Below the pieces are notes generated by a model. That model was not told the DNA's origin, ran no database searches, and was given only the letters and a program-made list of their open reading frames with translations. Below, piece after piece: positions 12,301-23,500 of a stretch of DNA of 62,647 nt. This stretch comes from Phoronis australis (Eukaryota; Phoronida; Phoronidae): positions 649,264 to 711,910 of the forward strand of contig NMRA01000071.1 in the NCBI GenBank assembly GCA_002633005.1, in the 5' to 3' direction. Both the position numbers and the translations under genes were made by a program. How positions within the stretch are numbered: position 1 is the stretch's first letter; every line of letters begins with the position of its first letter.

Positions 12301-13600
12301 CGGTAAAACCCACATACCCCTAGTTGTAAAGCTGTGAATAACTGTTGAGTTTAGATCCATGTGTAACTCGGGTTAACAGCGGCTCGTTGACAAGGGCTCG
12401 CATGTGAGGATCATTTGGATTCTCTTGACGACTTCGATTAGGTATTGAGTTTTGTTTCATAAAATTAGCCCTACGGCGTTTTATATCTTTTCAGCGAACC
12501 AAGGCAGAATAAGGATTTTGGAAAAGATGCTTTCTTGCAACTAAACATCACGGACATTTACGGACAAAAGAATCGTTTTCATTTATGCTGAAGCACAGGA
12601 GAAAGATTGAGAACCCTATGAAAATTAAAATCTTTTCCGTGTCTTACCAAATAAGAATTAAAAAGGGGCCACAGGTTTCGCGTTTGAAGGGACGCGAATC
12701 TCCATGTATTCATGTGAAATAGTCAAACACTATTGGGGTTACGTCACAGTGAACAATGGCATATGTGACGCAGTGTTATAAATGCGTAGAAATTTCTGTT
12801 GACGTCTCTTTGAGAAACCTCTCTAACGTTCATAATGACACCGTTACTTGACCAAACCCTCCATTCCTAACAGCGTTAGTATTACCTTTTCAAACAAAAT
12901 ATTCTTTTAAAGTTATTCTGAACTAACGTACTATTTATCTTTTTTCAAATGTAATTTCTGTTCGCATCCAGCACGAAAATAGATAGTAAAAGTTAATATT
13001 TCGTTCAATAAGACACTCGAATTGGCGAGTCTGATACTTAAAAAACGACACAGAAATGTCGCTTATATATAGACGACCTATTGTGTAACCAGGCGGAAAT
13101 ATACTGAGTTGTTCGCAAATATGTTATCTTAAAATTTAAGAACATTTCGATCAGCCATTTCTGAGAAATGGTGCTTCCAAGTTTAGCAAATTTGTCAGTT
13201 TTGTTCCACATTACCTTAATTGACTAAAATGACAACGATGGATCTTACGATACTCTTAACGACGACGTCATTCAACTCAATTCACTGTATGTTTTCAATC
13301 AGGTTGCTTATACATGTACATGTCTCCAAGTTACATCCGTAAACATGCCAAGTACCATAGTATGTGAGCATTGAACTACAAAAAGATTACATGTGTTGTA
13401 CCTACTCATGCTCGTTTCTCCACAATTTCTGATCACACTCTGTTCTTTTGCACAATTCCATAGCTACGAGATAAACACAATTCGAGAATCACAAGAACGG
13501 CCAACAGTTATCAGATGTTGGACACCTTCGATTCAATCGCATGTTTCCGCTGATTATTCAAAGCCCTGCAAGTCTACTTAATTAGACATCACTCAAGTTC
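7936..13600. other. intergenic, no gene seen
   Basis: No convincing coding exon. Small repeats present: a 23-base repeat (tatatctccatgtcaccttt) three times at about 11125-11190; an ATT microsatellite at about 11640-11700; a roughly 60-base AT-rich direct repeat (taataaacgttgtttcaatt) twice at about 12070-12165. All open frames are short and resemble no family. Confidence 0.4.
11324..11372 (+). repeat. dispersed repeat with GTGCGCATGCGC palindrome, copy 1
   Basis: About 45 bases (attctggaactgtgcgcatg then cgcgga, gtggcacttgaggtccag) recur in the same orientation at about 15311-15357. Both contain GTGCGCATGCGC, a match to the known NRF1 binding palindrome (here 11336-11347). The repeat is seen directly; binding is not. 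Confidence 0.6.
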
Positions 13601-13639
13601 AAGTTTTAGAGGTTGCATCTCTTTGAAAAGGACGTGACT

Positions 13640-14570
13640 TCAAATTTCTTCTAACACAATATTGATAATTTACTTTGTATACATCCGCGTTATTTACTGT
13701 AACATCACAGCCACTTTTGACCCAATACTTTAGGATTGTTCTAAAACTCCCTTGACCTCCACACCCCACGACCCCCTCGACCCACAACCTCCACGATCAC
13801 AACCACTTCTACACACGACTTGTAGCAATAGATGCATCTTTTGCGCTCATTACACATTTCATGACCATATTACGTCTCTGAATGACCTTCTTATAAGATT
13901 TACCTATGCAAATCTGCTCAAGCTCAAGGCTAGTGGTTAAAACAGAAAGTGGCGTAAGAATGTGATTTCAAATAGCGAATTGTGAGCGCTCTATCGTTTT
14001 AACGGAAATAGTTCCACGAGCAACTACCAATGGTCCTGCTCTACTAAACTTGGGTAAAGAGTACGTTGACGTGAATGGGCAAAATTTTACATTTTTATTA
14101 TTTGCTTTCTGTTGTATACACGTTAACAAAATATTGCTTGTAACGTTGAAATACTTTTTATAGTTAACAGTTTGTTTTTTCAAACTGTATCTACTGAATG
14201 AATTTCATATTCGTTGAACCTGTCATTCAGTGAAGAGCAGACGAGACGATAACAATTTGCTGTCAGCTACATTTATAAGGTCAGAAATTCTTGATTTGGT
14301 CGTTTCTTCTTTTTTTGCTTTCAAAATTGCCGAATCGACTCTTAATTGCCTTAATTGAAAAAAAACAGGGAAAATCCACCGGAGTTCAAAGCCCGGCTCG
14401 ATGGTCCTACAAGTCAACGCTTGTTCTATGTTCAGATCCAGTCGAGCTTGTGCATGTCGATAGGGCTGCGAGCCGTGGGGGCTTTGGGTCGAGGGCCGTT
14501 GTGGGGCATGCGGGTCGAGAAGGTTTTAGAACAATTTTCTATTATTTATCTGCAATCTTAATGTAAAGCA
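13640..14570. repeat. inverted copies of a G-rich repeat
   Basis: The plus strand at about 14460-14545 (tttgggtcgagggcc, gttgtggggcatg, ggttttagaacaattttc) matches the reverse complement of about 13725-13795 (cgaccccctcgacccacaac, ttgttctaaaactccc). Two diverged copies of one repeat in opposite orientation, roughly 700 bases apart. No coding capacity that I trust. Confidence 0.5.
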
Positions 14571-15310
14571 CTAATCTGCTGTTCAGACTCGTTATCGCTG
14601 ACCTCTTTTAATAAACAGACCTGACAAAACTATCAAACTAGAACGTATTTACTATACCTTAGTTGCAGTGTAGAACGCGTTCACGAGAAAGTTTTATCAA
14701 CTTGCAAGCGCTTTAAGTGCCCAGGAAACCTCCCGTTCCGCGGCGGCGTAGTGATGAAGTCGAAGGTGCAGGATTTAGGAAGTATACACGGTACAATATA
14801 TATATAACCGCAGCAATTGATAACAGCGAGAGATAAGATTTGGCTGGAGAATGTGATTGGCCAGTTGCCGCTTCCTAATTATTGTTAGTTCCGGGAGAGT
14901 AACCAGGATATGCAGCAGGTGAATATTTCCTTTTGTGCCGTCTGAGCATTCAATACCATAACATGCCTTTTAAATTCCCATTAGGCCAGTTACTATGCAC
15001 CTATGTTGTACAATACTGCTGTAACCGGCCACACGGCAAATTTGAAGTAACGCCAATACGGGAATGATTTTATTATGGTTACATAATCATACGCGATACC
15101 AGAGCCACAAAGGAGCATATGTACAATTTTAGCCACGCCAAAAAATTAAAATACAAGCCGATGTGTACATACAGTGTATATACAGTGTACGTACAAATAA
15201 GGTATATCCAAGACATGGCATGTTAATAGGACAGTATGGGTTATCATTCGTTCAGACCTAATTGACAATTGATGCTTGGATTAACCGATACAGTAACATC
15301 GAGTAGTTAA

Positions 15311-15357
15311 AATTCTGGAGCTGTGCGCATGCGCGGAATGTGGCGCTTGGGGTCCAG
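15311..15357 (+). repeat. dispersed repeat with GTGCGCATGCGC palindrome, copy 2
   Basis: Second copy of the repeat at 11324-11372, same orientation, with the palindrome at 15323-15334 intact while the flanks have several substitutions. Confidence 0.6.
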
Positions 15358-15959
15358 CAGATTGTTATACTGAATAGTGATGTGCACTTTGTAGAAGATT
15401 ATCACGTTACCACAACGACACTCACACAGCAGAACAACACGTCCAACATCTGAGATTTGTAAGCTTACTGCAGGATAAATTAACAAGCCAACATTTGGGA
15501 ACATAATATTATTTATTGTGCACCAGGTGAAAAAAGCTGAGTAAACGCCAGTGAACACGTGATAGAACACAGTTTAAATAAGTCAAAACGCGCGCAAGAT
15601 TGTTTAAAGTCAACTCCAGTATCGTACTATAAAGCAAAGATTGTTTACAAAAGCGATACAAAATGTGAAATAACGTGTAAAATAAAGGACCTTGTCGTCA
15701 CAACATATTTTTCAGTGAAGTTATTGATTTTGGTTCTTGTTTATTGGAAACAGAGATAACATCGATTCAATAATTCAAGTGCAGAAAATATGACAAAAGT
15801 TACATTGACAAACACACCAATAATCTATCAAAAATAATATTTTAAAAATTTAAAGAACATTGGTCGCCGTGTTTCCAAATTGACTTCTTCTCTAATACAT
15901 CCTGGCTCTGAACCTGAAAACACAACTGCTTTACTTAGAAAACTTCGCACGAGACATCT

Positions 15960-16130
15960 TTACCCCTGCTTTAAGTAACCAAACATTAGAAATATCTCAA
16001 TAAAGACACCGCAGGGTCTGTTAAATGAAAAGCGTGTTAAAAACATTAATTAATCAAATATTGGAAATATCTCAATAAATACAACGCAGAGTCTGCTACA
16101 TGAAAAGTGTATTAAAGATTAATTTGGTCT
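15960..16130 (+). repeat. about 72-base direct duplication
   Basis: The segment from aacattagaaatatctcaat to gaaaagcgtgttaaa is repeated with about ten changes (atattggaaatatctcaata ... gaaaagtgtattaaagatt). Simple tandem duplication in intergenic sequence. Confidence 0.6.
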
Positions 16131-16849
16131 TACGTCACAATTGATCAATGAAGCTGATTAAATGAGTGCATCCTAATCTTTAAATAGTTTAAAGTATACT
16201 TTTTAATAACTAGCGGGTGTGTGTGTGTATAATATGAGATACTTTGCACTCTTCCTCAAGTGAGATTTAATTGTGTTTCAGAAAACTTGTGCGGAGCGTA
16301 AGACCAAATTTCTGGCTTAAGTCTTAAATCACAATTTATGAAGCATATCCCTGGGTCCACATCCAATCTCAAAACTTAGACCCGACTCAGACTCAGTCTT
16401 GAAACTAACCAAGCATGCAATACAATTCGAGAGCAAATGTGTAAGTTTACCCAAAGCGCGCCCAGCCATTGGTCAATTTCCAAGTTGGGTTTCGATTACT
16501 GAGATTTGTCTGCGAGCCCAAGTATCAATCTATTCTGGAGACCACTTGACGTTATTTTAAGGTCGAAAAGAGTTATTTAAGATTGTAATACATTTTAGGT
16601 TTAGGATGTGTTCATAGGGCTATACAGGGCCGTCGTGATGCTATCTAAATAAACTGACCTTAAGGTAACTTTTAATTACATGGTGAAAAAGACATGCATG
16701 TATGTTCATATTTAAAATAAAATCTTTTGTTAATTGTACTTGTGTGATCTTCTTCAGATATGATGGAAATAGGTCATTCCACAAAAATATCTGACCTTAT
16801 CTTGACAAAAAACGTTACTTAAAACATAATTACAGCACTTAAAATTTGC

Positions 16850-16935
16850 ACACCCCCGAGAGACACGTGACTGTTTTATACACCCCAAGAGACACGTGGC
16901 TGTTTCACACATCCCGAGAAACACGTGACTGTAAA
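16850..16935 (+). repeat. tandem repeat carrying three CACGTG E-boxes
   Basis: Three imperfect units of roughly 29-33 bases (ccccgagagacacgtgact, ccccaagagacacgtggct, tcccgagaaacacgtgact). Each contains CACGTG (16864-16869, 16893-16898, 16922-16927). CACGTG is the core bHLH E-box. Whether this is regulatory is unknown. Confidence 0.6.
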
Positions 16936-17720
16936 ATAAGGGCTTCCTCCTAACTTATGAAGATATTATTTGATTTTCAATTTTTCGTTCACGTCAATTT
17001 CAAAGTGTTCACACTAAGTGATCCACCGCCAAGAAATCAACAACTCATTAAGCATCAGGTAGCACGGAAGATTTCCATGTTGAACGGAGGACGTTCTTGT
17101 GGTTCTGATCCATTTTACGTTCCGTCCTCTTCTTTTCGCGCTCTTGTTTGGCCTGCAATGGCGAAACAAAGGTGTAGCAGACGACAGTGCTTGACTTTAC
17201 ACGTGGCTATGAAAGACCTTAAAACTAGTACAGTACTGAAAACATGTTTCAAAGCACATACGCAACGTTACACTGTTACATAAGAGCATCATCAGCCAAC
17301 ACATAAAAACGCGTCAAAAATTGCAGTACAGCAACGTGACGGTCACCGATCGCATACACAGTGAGCACGTGGCCACCTCAGCTGTAAAAACACTGAACTT
17401 ACTTTATGGTTCAGTGACTCTTGTGTATTCAGTTGCTTCACTTTGTGATGTAAAGCATTTCGTATACCTGTATGGTCCTGTTATGTAAAGGGAAAAGGTT
17501 GCGTCTGTTTGTATTTTATGAAATGTGAAGTTTTCAGAAACTGCGTTAGATATAACATCTTTGATCCTACTCTGACCACGAACTAAATTCACAATGCAAT
17601 TTTCTAATTTTCGTTCTGGCCTACACTCCCTACCGAGCTTCAGAAAGTGGGTTTGAAATTCCTGGGTCTCACCTGGCAGCCATGACTGTTATATCTACAG
17701 AGACCATCACCTGGTTATAG

Positions 17721-17880
17721 AGTCGCTCACCACCTGTTCATTGAGTGGCTCACCGTCTGTTTATTGAGTGGCTCACCGCCTGTTTATTGAGTGGCTCACC
17801 AGTCACCACCTGTTTATTGAGTGGCTCACCACCTGTTTATTGAGTGGCTCACCACCTGTTTATGGAGAGGCTCATTACCT
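17721..17880. repeat. 23-base minisatellite at the 3' end of the polycystin gene
   Basis: Six to seven units of gagtggctcaccacctgttt + att. On the minus strand the unit reads aataaacaggtggtgagcc, so at least three copies supply an AATAAA hexamer (plus-strand tttatt at 17760-17765, 17783-17788 and 17813-17818). The reading frame of the last polycystin exon runs into the first units and stops there, so the repeat forms both the extreme C-terminus and the 3' UTR/polyadenylation region. Confidence 0.75.
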
Positions 17881-17978
17881 TTAATTACCTTTTGGATATC
17901 CAGGTCTGGCTCATCGGTTGCAAAGAATGGAATGATTTCGGTGACCTTTCTCCACAGGTAATCTCCCATTCCCATGTC
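17826..17978 (-). other. polycystin gene: preferred terminal exon (cytoplasmic tail)
   Basis: Acceptor ttctttcag at 17979, phase 0, matching the phase-0 donor of the pore exon (18797). It encodes DMGMGDYLWRKVTEIIPFF followed by an acidic stretch and stops at 17826-17828. It is clearly homologous to the terminal exon of the neighbouring gene at 61919-61779 (DINMAEYFWTKVKAMIPFF), which is why I prefer it as the real end. A weak donor (aaaggtaatt) after DLDIQK could splice further, but no downstream exon is visible. The tail has no coiled coil, unlike vertebrate PKD1. Confidence 0.7.
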
Positions 17979-20520
17979 CTGAAAGAACGAAGACAAGATT
18001 GATTATACACTGCAAAAAAACCACACAGTTCTGCAGATCGATGACGAGTATTCTAGTCCGTTTACAATACTCGTGTGGGTCAACGGGTTTTGGAAGGTCA
18101 GAAGAAATGGGAGCCTCATGAAATTCAAGATGACGACTGACTGCAATCAAGCCAATCTGAACTCAGAAGCCATTCTGCATTAAAAACCACGGAGAAAACC
18201 GGTGAAGACATGGATTCATTAGATCAAGTTAAAGCTGACTATAACTATATGAACAAAGTGCGTTTTAATAATACACTTTGGTCAGCAAAGCCCATACCGA
18301 GAGCGTAACTTAAATGTACACCTTCATCAGCCGAGTCTATACGGAAAAGGCTCACTTGAAAAACATAATAAAATACTGCTATTGCTTGGCACTTTTTGAG
18401 GGATCTTTCACTTGCGTTCAGTCTGTTCATAAAATTTCTGAGTCTACAAGTTGATCAATAAGCCCAACTTGATCGGAAGGGACACTGTAATCATTCATTG
18501 CTTCGAATGCCAATTCAACCCCCCGCGGACAGTAATCGCTCCGCTCTATAATTTTCATATTTGGTCTAGGTAAACTAGGGACAGGTGGGCTATCAGGGGT
18601 CTTGAGCTTTCCATGATATAACGGGGACGGGAGAGTATCCATGGGTCTTCCCATGACCGAAACAAATAAATCAAAATTGAAACCCCATAACTGAAATCGT
18701 GCATCCGCAATAACGTTTGAAACAAAACTTTTAACGTGGCTAAGTTTTGCTTAAAAACATTCAGCGCACATTTAAGAAAGCAGCATGCTCGCTTACGTAA
18801 GCTTCCTCTTCTGTCTCATCAAGTGATTCCACGTGTGCGTTCTGCACGACTGATATCAACAAGCCCACCATTACCCAGAATGCCAAGAAGCTGTAGAGAC
18901 AGAGGAAGGCTTCGTAATAAGGGTCATCGGTTAACTCTTTAGACTCTTCGTTGTCATTGTAGCCAACGCAAAGCGTGAGTAAGTACATGGAAGCGGACCA
19001 AAAGTCTTTGTAGAGGCCACAACGAGATCCAAATGAGATGACAGACAGGTACAGGAAGGCAATGAAGAGTAAAACGAGGGACGTTATGAACCAACGGGCT
19101 TCATTGGCTGCAACAGAAAGCACGCTTCAGTTCACGCCAAGTAAGAGTGTGAAGAAGCTACGGGCTTTGGATTCACGACTAGATGGCCTCCAGATTTTTC
19201 GGAACAAGCCAAATATACGACTTGACGCATATTTGGAGGTGACGAATATACATAATACAATACAATACAATACAATACAATACAATGCAATAATGCAGCA
19301 TGAGCTCAATTAGAAAACAGGGAAATCAACATTAAACATTGTTGATTTGCGATTGCACCCACAGGCATGACTTCATTATTACGAATTTGGAGTCAGTTTC
19401 CTTGAAAACTGGGAAACGTATTCGGATTCAACCATGTACGGTCTGGTCCTATCAGTGGAAGCATCCCCTTGTCTTCGTCCATTGGGCAAATCTAAAGAAG
19501 GAATTGTCTGCAGAAAATTCCAGTGTCAATACTTCTGTCGGTCGTTGAGACCAATTCGAACTCAAAACGAAAAAACAATAATATGTAACGAAATCATCAA
19601 AAAGTTCAAAATATTCCAAATATTAATTATCATCCACAAAACTATAGAGCCAGCGTCCCGAACTAATTCAGTTAGATAAATGCAGTCTTCTCGCTGTATC
19701 ACATCGAAAGGAACACACTGTTTAAATTTTAAACTCACTGATCTTTTTCATTGTTTTCACGGCTACAGCGACATATCTCTGAAACTTCAAGATGCGCAGA
19801 AACCGCATTTGGGTAATGAAGACGACGAAAGCATAGAAAGTGATGAAAAACGTGTCCAATAGAGCCAGCTGGTCAAAGCTCACATACTTCCCTAAAAAGA
19901 AGTCACAAATAAGACAATATCCAATTGTAAGCATTTTTACACTAAGTTCACGCAGAAAGTTCCAGCGTCGGGGATGATCATTTTAAAGCATATTAACAAT
20001 TTAAAAATTCGACAATTGGTCCGAATAGTTGACTAAAGTGCCTACAGGTTTTTCTAAGATTACTATGTCACGTGATGTGATTGCGTACAGTTCAGTAGTG
20101 GCCACCGTTAAGGCAAACAAAGTTTAATAATCGCGTTTGAGTTCTAGTCACTCACGTATAGCTAGGATATCCTGTTGCAACTACAACAGCGCGCATGTCC
20201 ATATTGACAACAGTACTACGACGCAATTACTCACCTTGCAAGTTATAGCTTAAAGGTTTAGCCCTAAGTACTACAAAGCTAAATTAACATGTGTGACACC
20301 AAAGTTCCCTTTCATGGAAAATGACTTAAGACTTGAGGTTTTAGAATAAAAAGTTGTGTAAAACATCTTATCCTTTGAAATGAGTTTTTCTCTAAAAATG
20401 AGTTTAGAAAAAACGAATTAAACAACAAGGAAGGTATTATCCAGACAATACCACACTCGCAAATGCAATAATTTGTCTAACACACACACGTACACACGTA
20501 CACACGTACACACACACACA

Positions 20521-20563
<43 letters not shown>

Positions 20564-23500
20564 GTGTGTGTGTATATGTGTATATGTATATCCTACATAG
20601 AATAGACCAATTAATGCATTTGCGTGTGGCATTGCGTCGGCAATACATTATTAAGTATTTAATTTCGTTTTTTCCAGGCTCATTTATTTGAGAAATAGAG
20701 AATCCTACACGAGTCTCAGGTTTATGACATGGGCAAAACGTCTTGGAAATTTCGTCAAGCCTCGGGAGTTTGACCAAATTTCCAAGAGGTTTTGCCCATG
20801 TCATAAATCTGAGAGGAGTGTGGGATTTGTTTTCTCACATGAACCGTAAAAACGATCTTTTTTGATGAAAAACTCGATGTGTCTAAAACTTTCAACCATA
20901 TGACGCAACATTTGTAAAAAACACGCTTGCACAATGTAAAGTAATTCAGCTACTTTTTGCTAATAGTTTTGTTTTAAGCTTAATATTTGTAAATTGCATT
21001 CAGCTTTAGTAGCAAATATTCACGTCAAAATCTAATAAATAGTCTTTGAAGTTGTAATATTAAAACTTAAAAATGTTTATAAATAACAGTCAGCAAGGCT
21101 TCCCGCGCGTGAGCACTGAATTGACCTTGAGGCAGCACAGCTAGACAGTCTTGCCGCGTTTCTTGAGTTGGGGCTCATCTCTGTTTGAATGTGCTGTGGA
21201 TATGGAATTCGCCGTCGAAGATGGGTCCATTTACGAAGGTTTTTGGTATGTCGTTCCGACTAGAAGTACGTACAGTTGCGACACCCGATTTGTCAATCAT
21301 AATCTTGTCACCTTCTCGGAACTCCGGCATTGTTTGGTTGGCGCGCGTTTGGTTGTTTTAGTGTTTTGCAGACGTTAAAATGTAAGGTGTATGGATTCAT
21401 ACTTTGCACTACTTTGTAATTCGCCAGTGTAATATGAAAAAATACGTAATCGGTGTTATTAACCAGTCGTGTCGTAACATATTCCAGGTCATTTGAGAAA
21501 AGCTCATTTCAAATGAGGTGTTCTAAATTAAAACTGAAATATGAAAAGTTGTGACTGAGAACAAATATGTAGAAAAGACCGTGTGATGATCCCAATGTCG
21601 GGTTTTAATCTTCTGTCTTAAGAAGCCAAGTAGAATTTTGTCATAGGAGCTCGCCACGTGTTGCGAATTCACAGACCTAAACGAAGCGATGTGTGACACC
21701 CAGCTTCAAGCACAATTTCTTGGCATTGAAACTTAAATGAGGATTCGCTTACAACATTTGGAGCTATACCTACAATAGCTGAAAAATATCAGTTCATCTG
21801 TGCAGGTAAGTCGCATTGCATTGTCTGAAGGTGCTGTGCCGGTTCTCGGATCGGAAGCCGACTATATTGAATTTGACATTGCTTAGGATCGTTAAACTGG
21901 AAAATACTAAGAAAAATATCAACGAAATGTCATGGGCGGCGCACCATAGGGGGCTGGGGGGGCTGCAGCCTCCCACTTTTTTCAGTGCTACGTCGCATAT
22001 GGATCTGTGTCAAAACAATTCACACTTGACACTTGGTCATTAAAACCAAAAATACGATCTTTTAGCCTGGTCTGTAGCGGGCTAACTTTCTTATCAAATT
22101 TAGTCTTAATTTTGGTCTTTAGGAAGGCTGGTGCCGATTGTTTGCAACTTGGCCCAAATATGCGCAAAGTTAAGAAATCAAATTTCACGAAACCGGCACC
22201 TGTAGCCTAACGCTGAGCTTGCAGCGTCATGGACTTATAACCCTACGTCATCTTGCAGCGTCATGGACTTATAACTCTACGTCATCTCAGACTGTGATCT
22301 TCCTTCTTAGTAATACCTCGATTGTTGAATACTTCTTCGATCACTGTCATAGTCAACAAGTTCTTGTGCGTGTAGATGGCCATGCTGACCCACATAGCGA
22401 GACAACTAATCATGTTGACAACATTCCACGGTTGCTTGAAGTATGATCTCCTAGTCTTTACTACAGCCAACCCCTCCTTCACAGTGAAGTAGAGTGTATA
22501 TAACATACATATCACCTCGGCCAGCAACGACATTACACCTGAAATAAACCATAGAATTAGATGCTTCAATGATGATCGTAATTTTCGAATAATCTGAAGT
22601 AGATCTAAGTACGAGAGATCTCTTGCATAACTGAACTAGGGAGAATTCAAACAATTACCTGAAGAATATAATTTTTTTGGAATGTACATGGCGTATTCTG
22701 TCAATACTTTGAGCAACCAAATTTCTTTTGAATGTATTATATAAACCAGGCTTCTGTGATTTACTTATCTATATTTTTATTACACACGAACGGCAGCTTG
22801 TTCACGGTGACACATGTTGTGGGAAAATGTGTAAAGTACAACCAAAGCCAGTCAATGTTATCTCCCATACCATTTGCAGCTGGCAGATATACGTTAGAGG
22901 ACAAGCAATCCGTTTGAATAGCAACGCCGTCAAACTTAATCACCTGTTGCGCCCGTATAGCGGTAGAGGTTATACGAATCTACGGCTTTGGACACAACCG
23001 TGGCTCCCGTTGTCGGCATTTCGAAGGCAAGTCTGACAGACGTAAACAGATTTACATTCATGTTGAACACCGTGAACTCGACGAACACAACTCTCGTCTG
23101 CCGATCAATCCAAGCAATTTCTCGTAACGTTTCAATAAACTTGAGAGCATCTTTTATGTTTTCTGGAATATGTGCCACATATCCGTTACCGGAATACCAG
23201 CTTCTTTGTCCCCAAAGCAGCTCCGATTTCAATTCGGAAGCATTTGTGAATTGTAGAGTCTGGGAAACATTGAAGGCTGAGCGTTCCGAAGAAACGTGGT
23301 CCAACGATCGGTTCATATCTTGCGTGTCCTCTGTTGATTGGCTGTAGTCCTGGTAACACCGTGCAATCATGGCTGCCTTTACCACAGACTCATCATGATG
23401 ACACTGAACTGTAAGCGAGTCGTAAAATTGTTTCCCTTACTTTTCATTTTGATAATAATTATCATTATCAATTCAATTCAGTAACAAAAGTTGAGAGGAA

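Larger units (their letters stand above)
18797..22538 (-). other. polycystin gene: last membrane segments and pore (3 exons)
   Basis: Exons 22538-22317, 19891-19739 and 19107-18797. They encode TM7 (MSLLAEVICMLYTLYFTV), TM8 (WNVVNMISCLAMWVSMAIY), a third hydrophobic segment running into basic RFLRILKFQRYVAVAVK like a voltage-sensor S4 helix, S5 (FITSLVLLFIAFLYLSVI), a pore loop (MYLLTLCVGYNDNEE) and S6 (FLAFWVMVGLLISVVQNAH), ending in acidic ETEEEAY. The layout is that of the PKD channel domain. The pore loop has VGYND where PKD2-type channels have LGD, so selectivity cannot be inferred from the family. Confidence 0.9.

Noticed and set aside
20418-20804. Frames encoding CVCVCVC or THTHTH runs
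   Set aside because: Translation of the (AC)n microsatellite and the adjacent fold-back.
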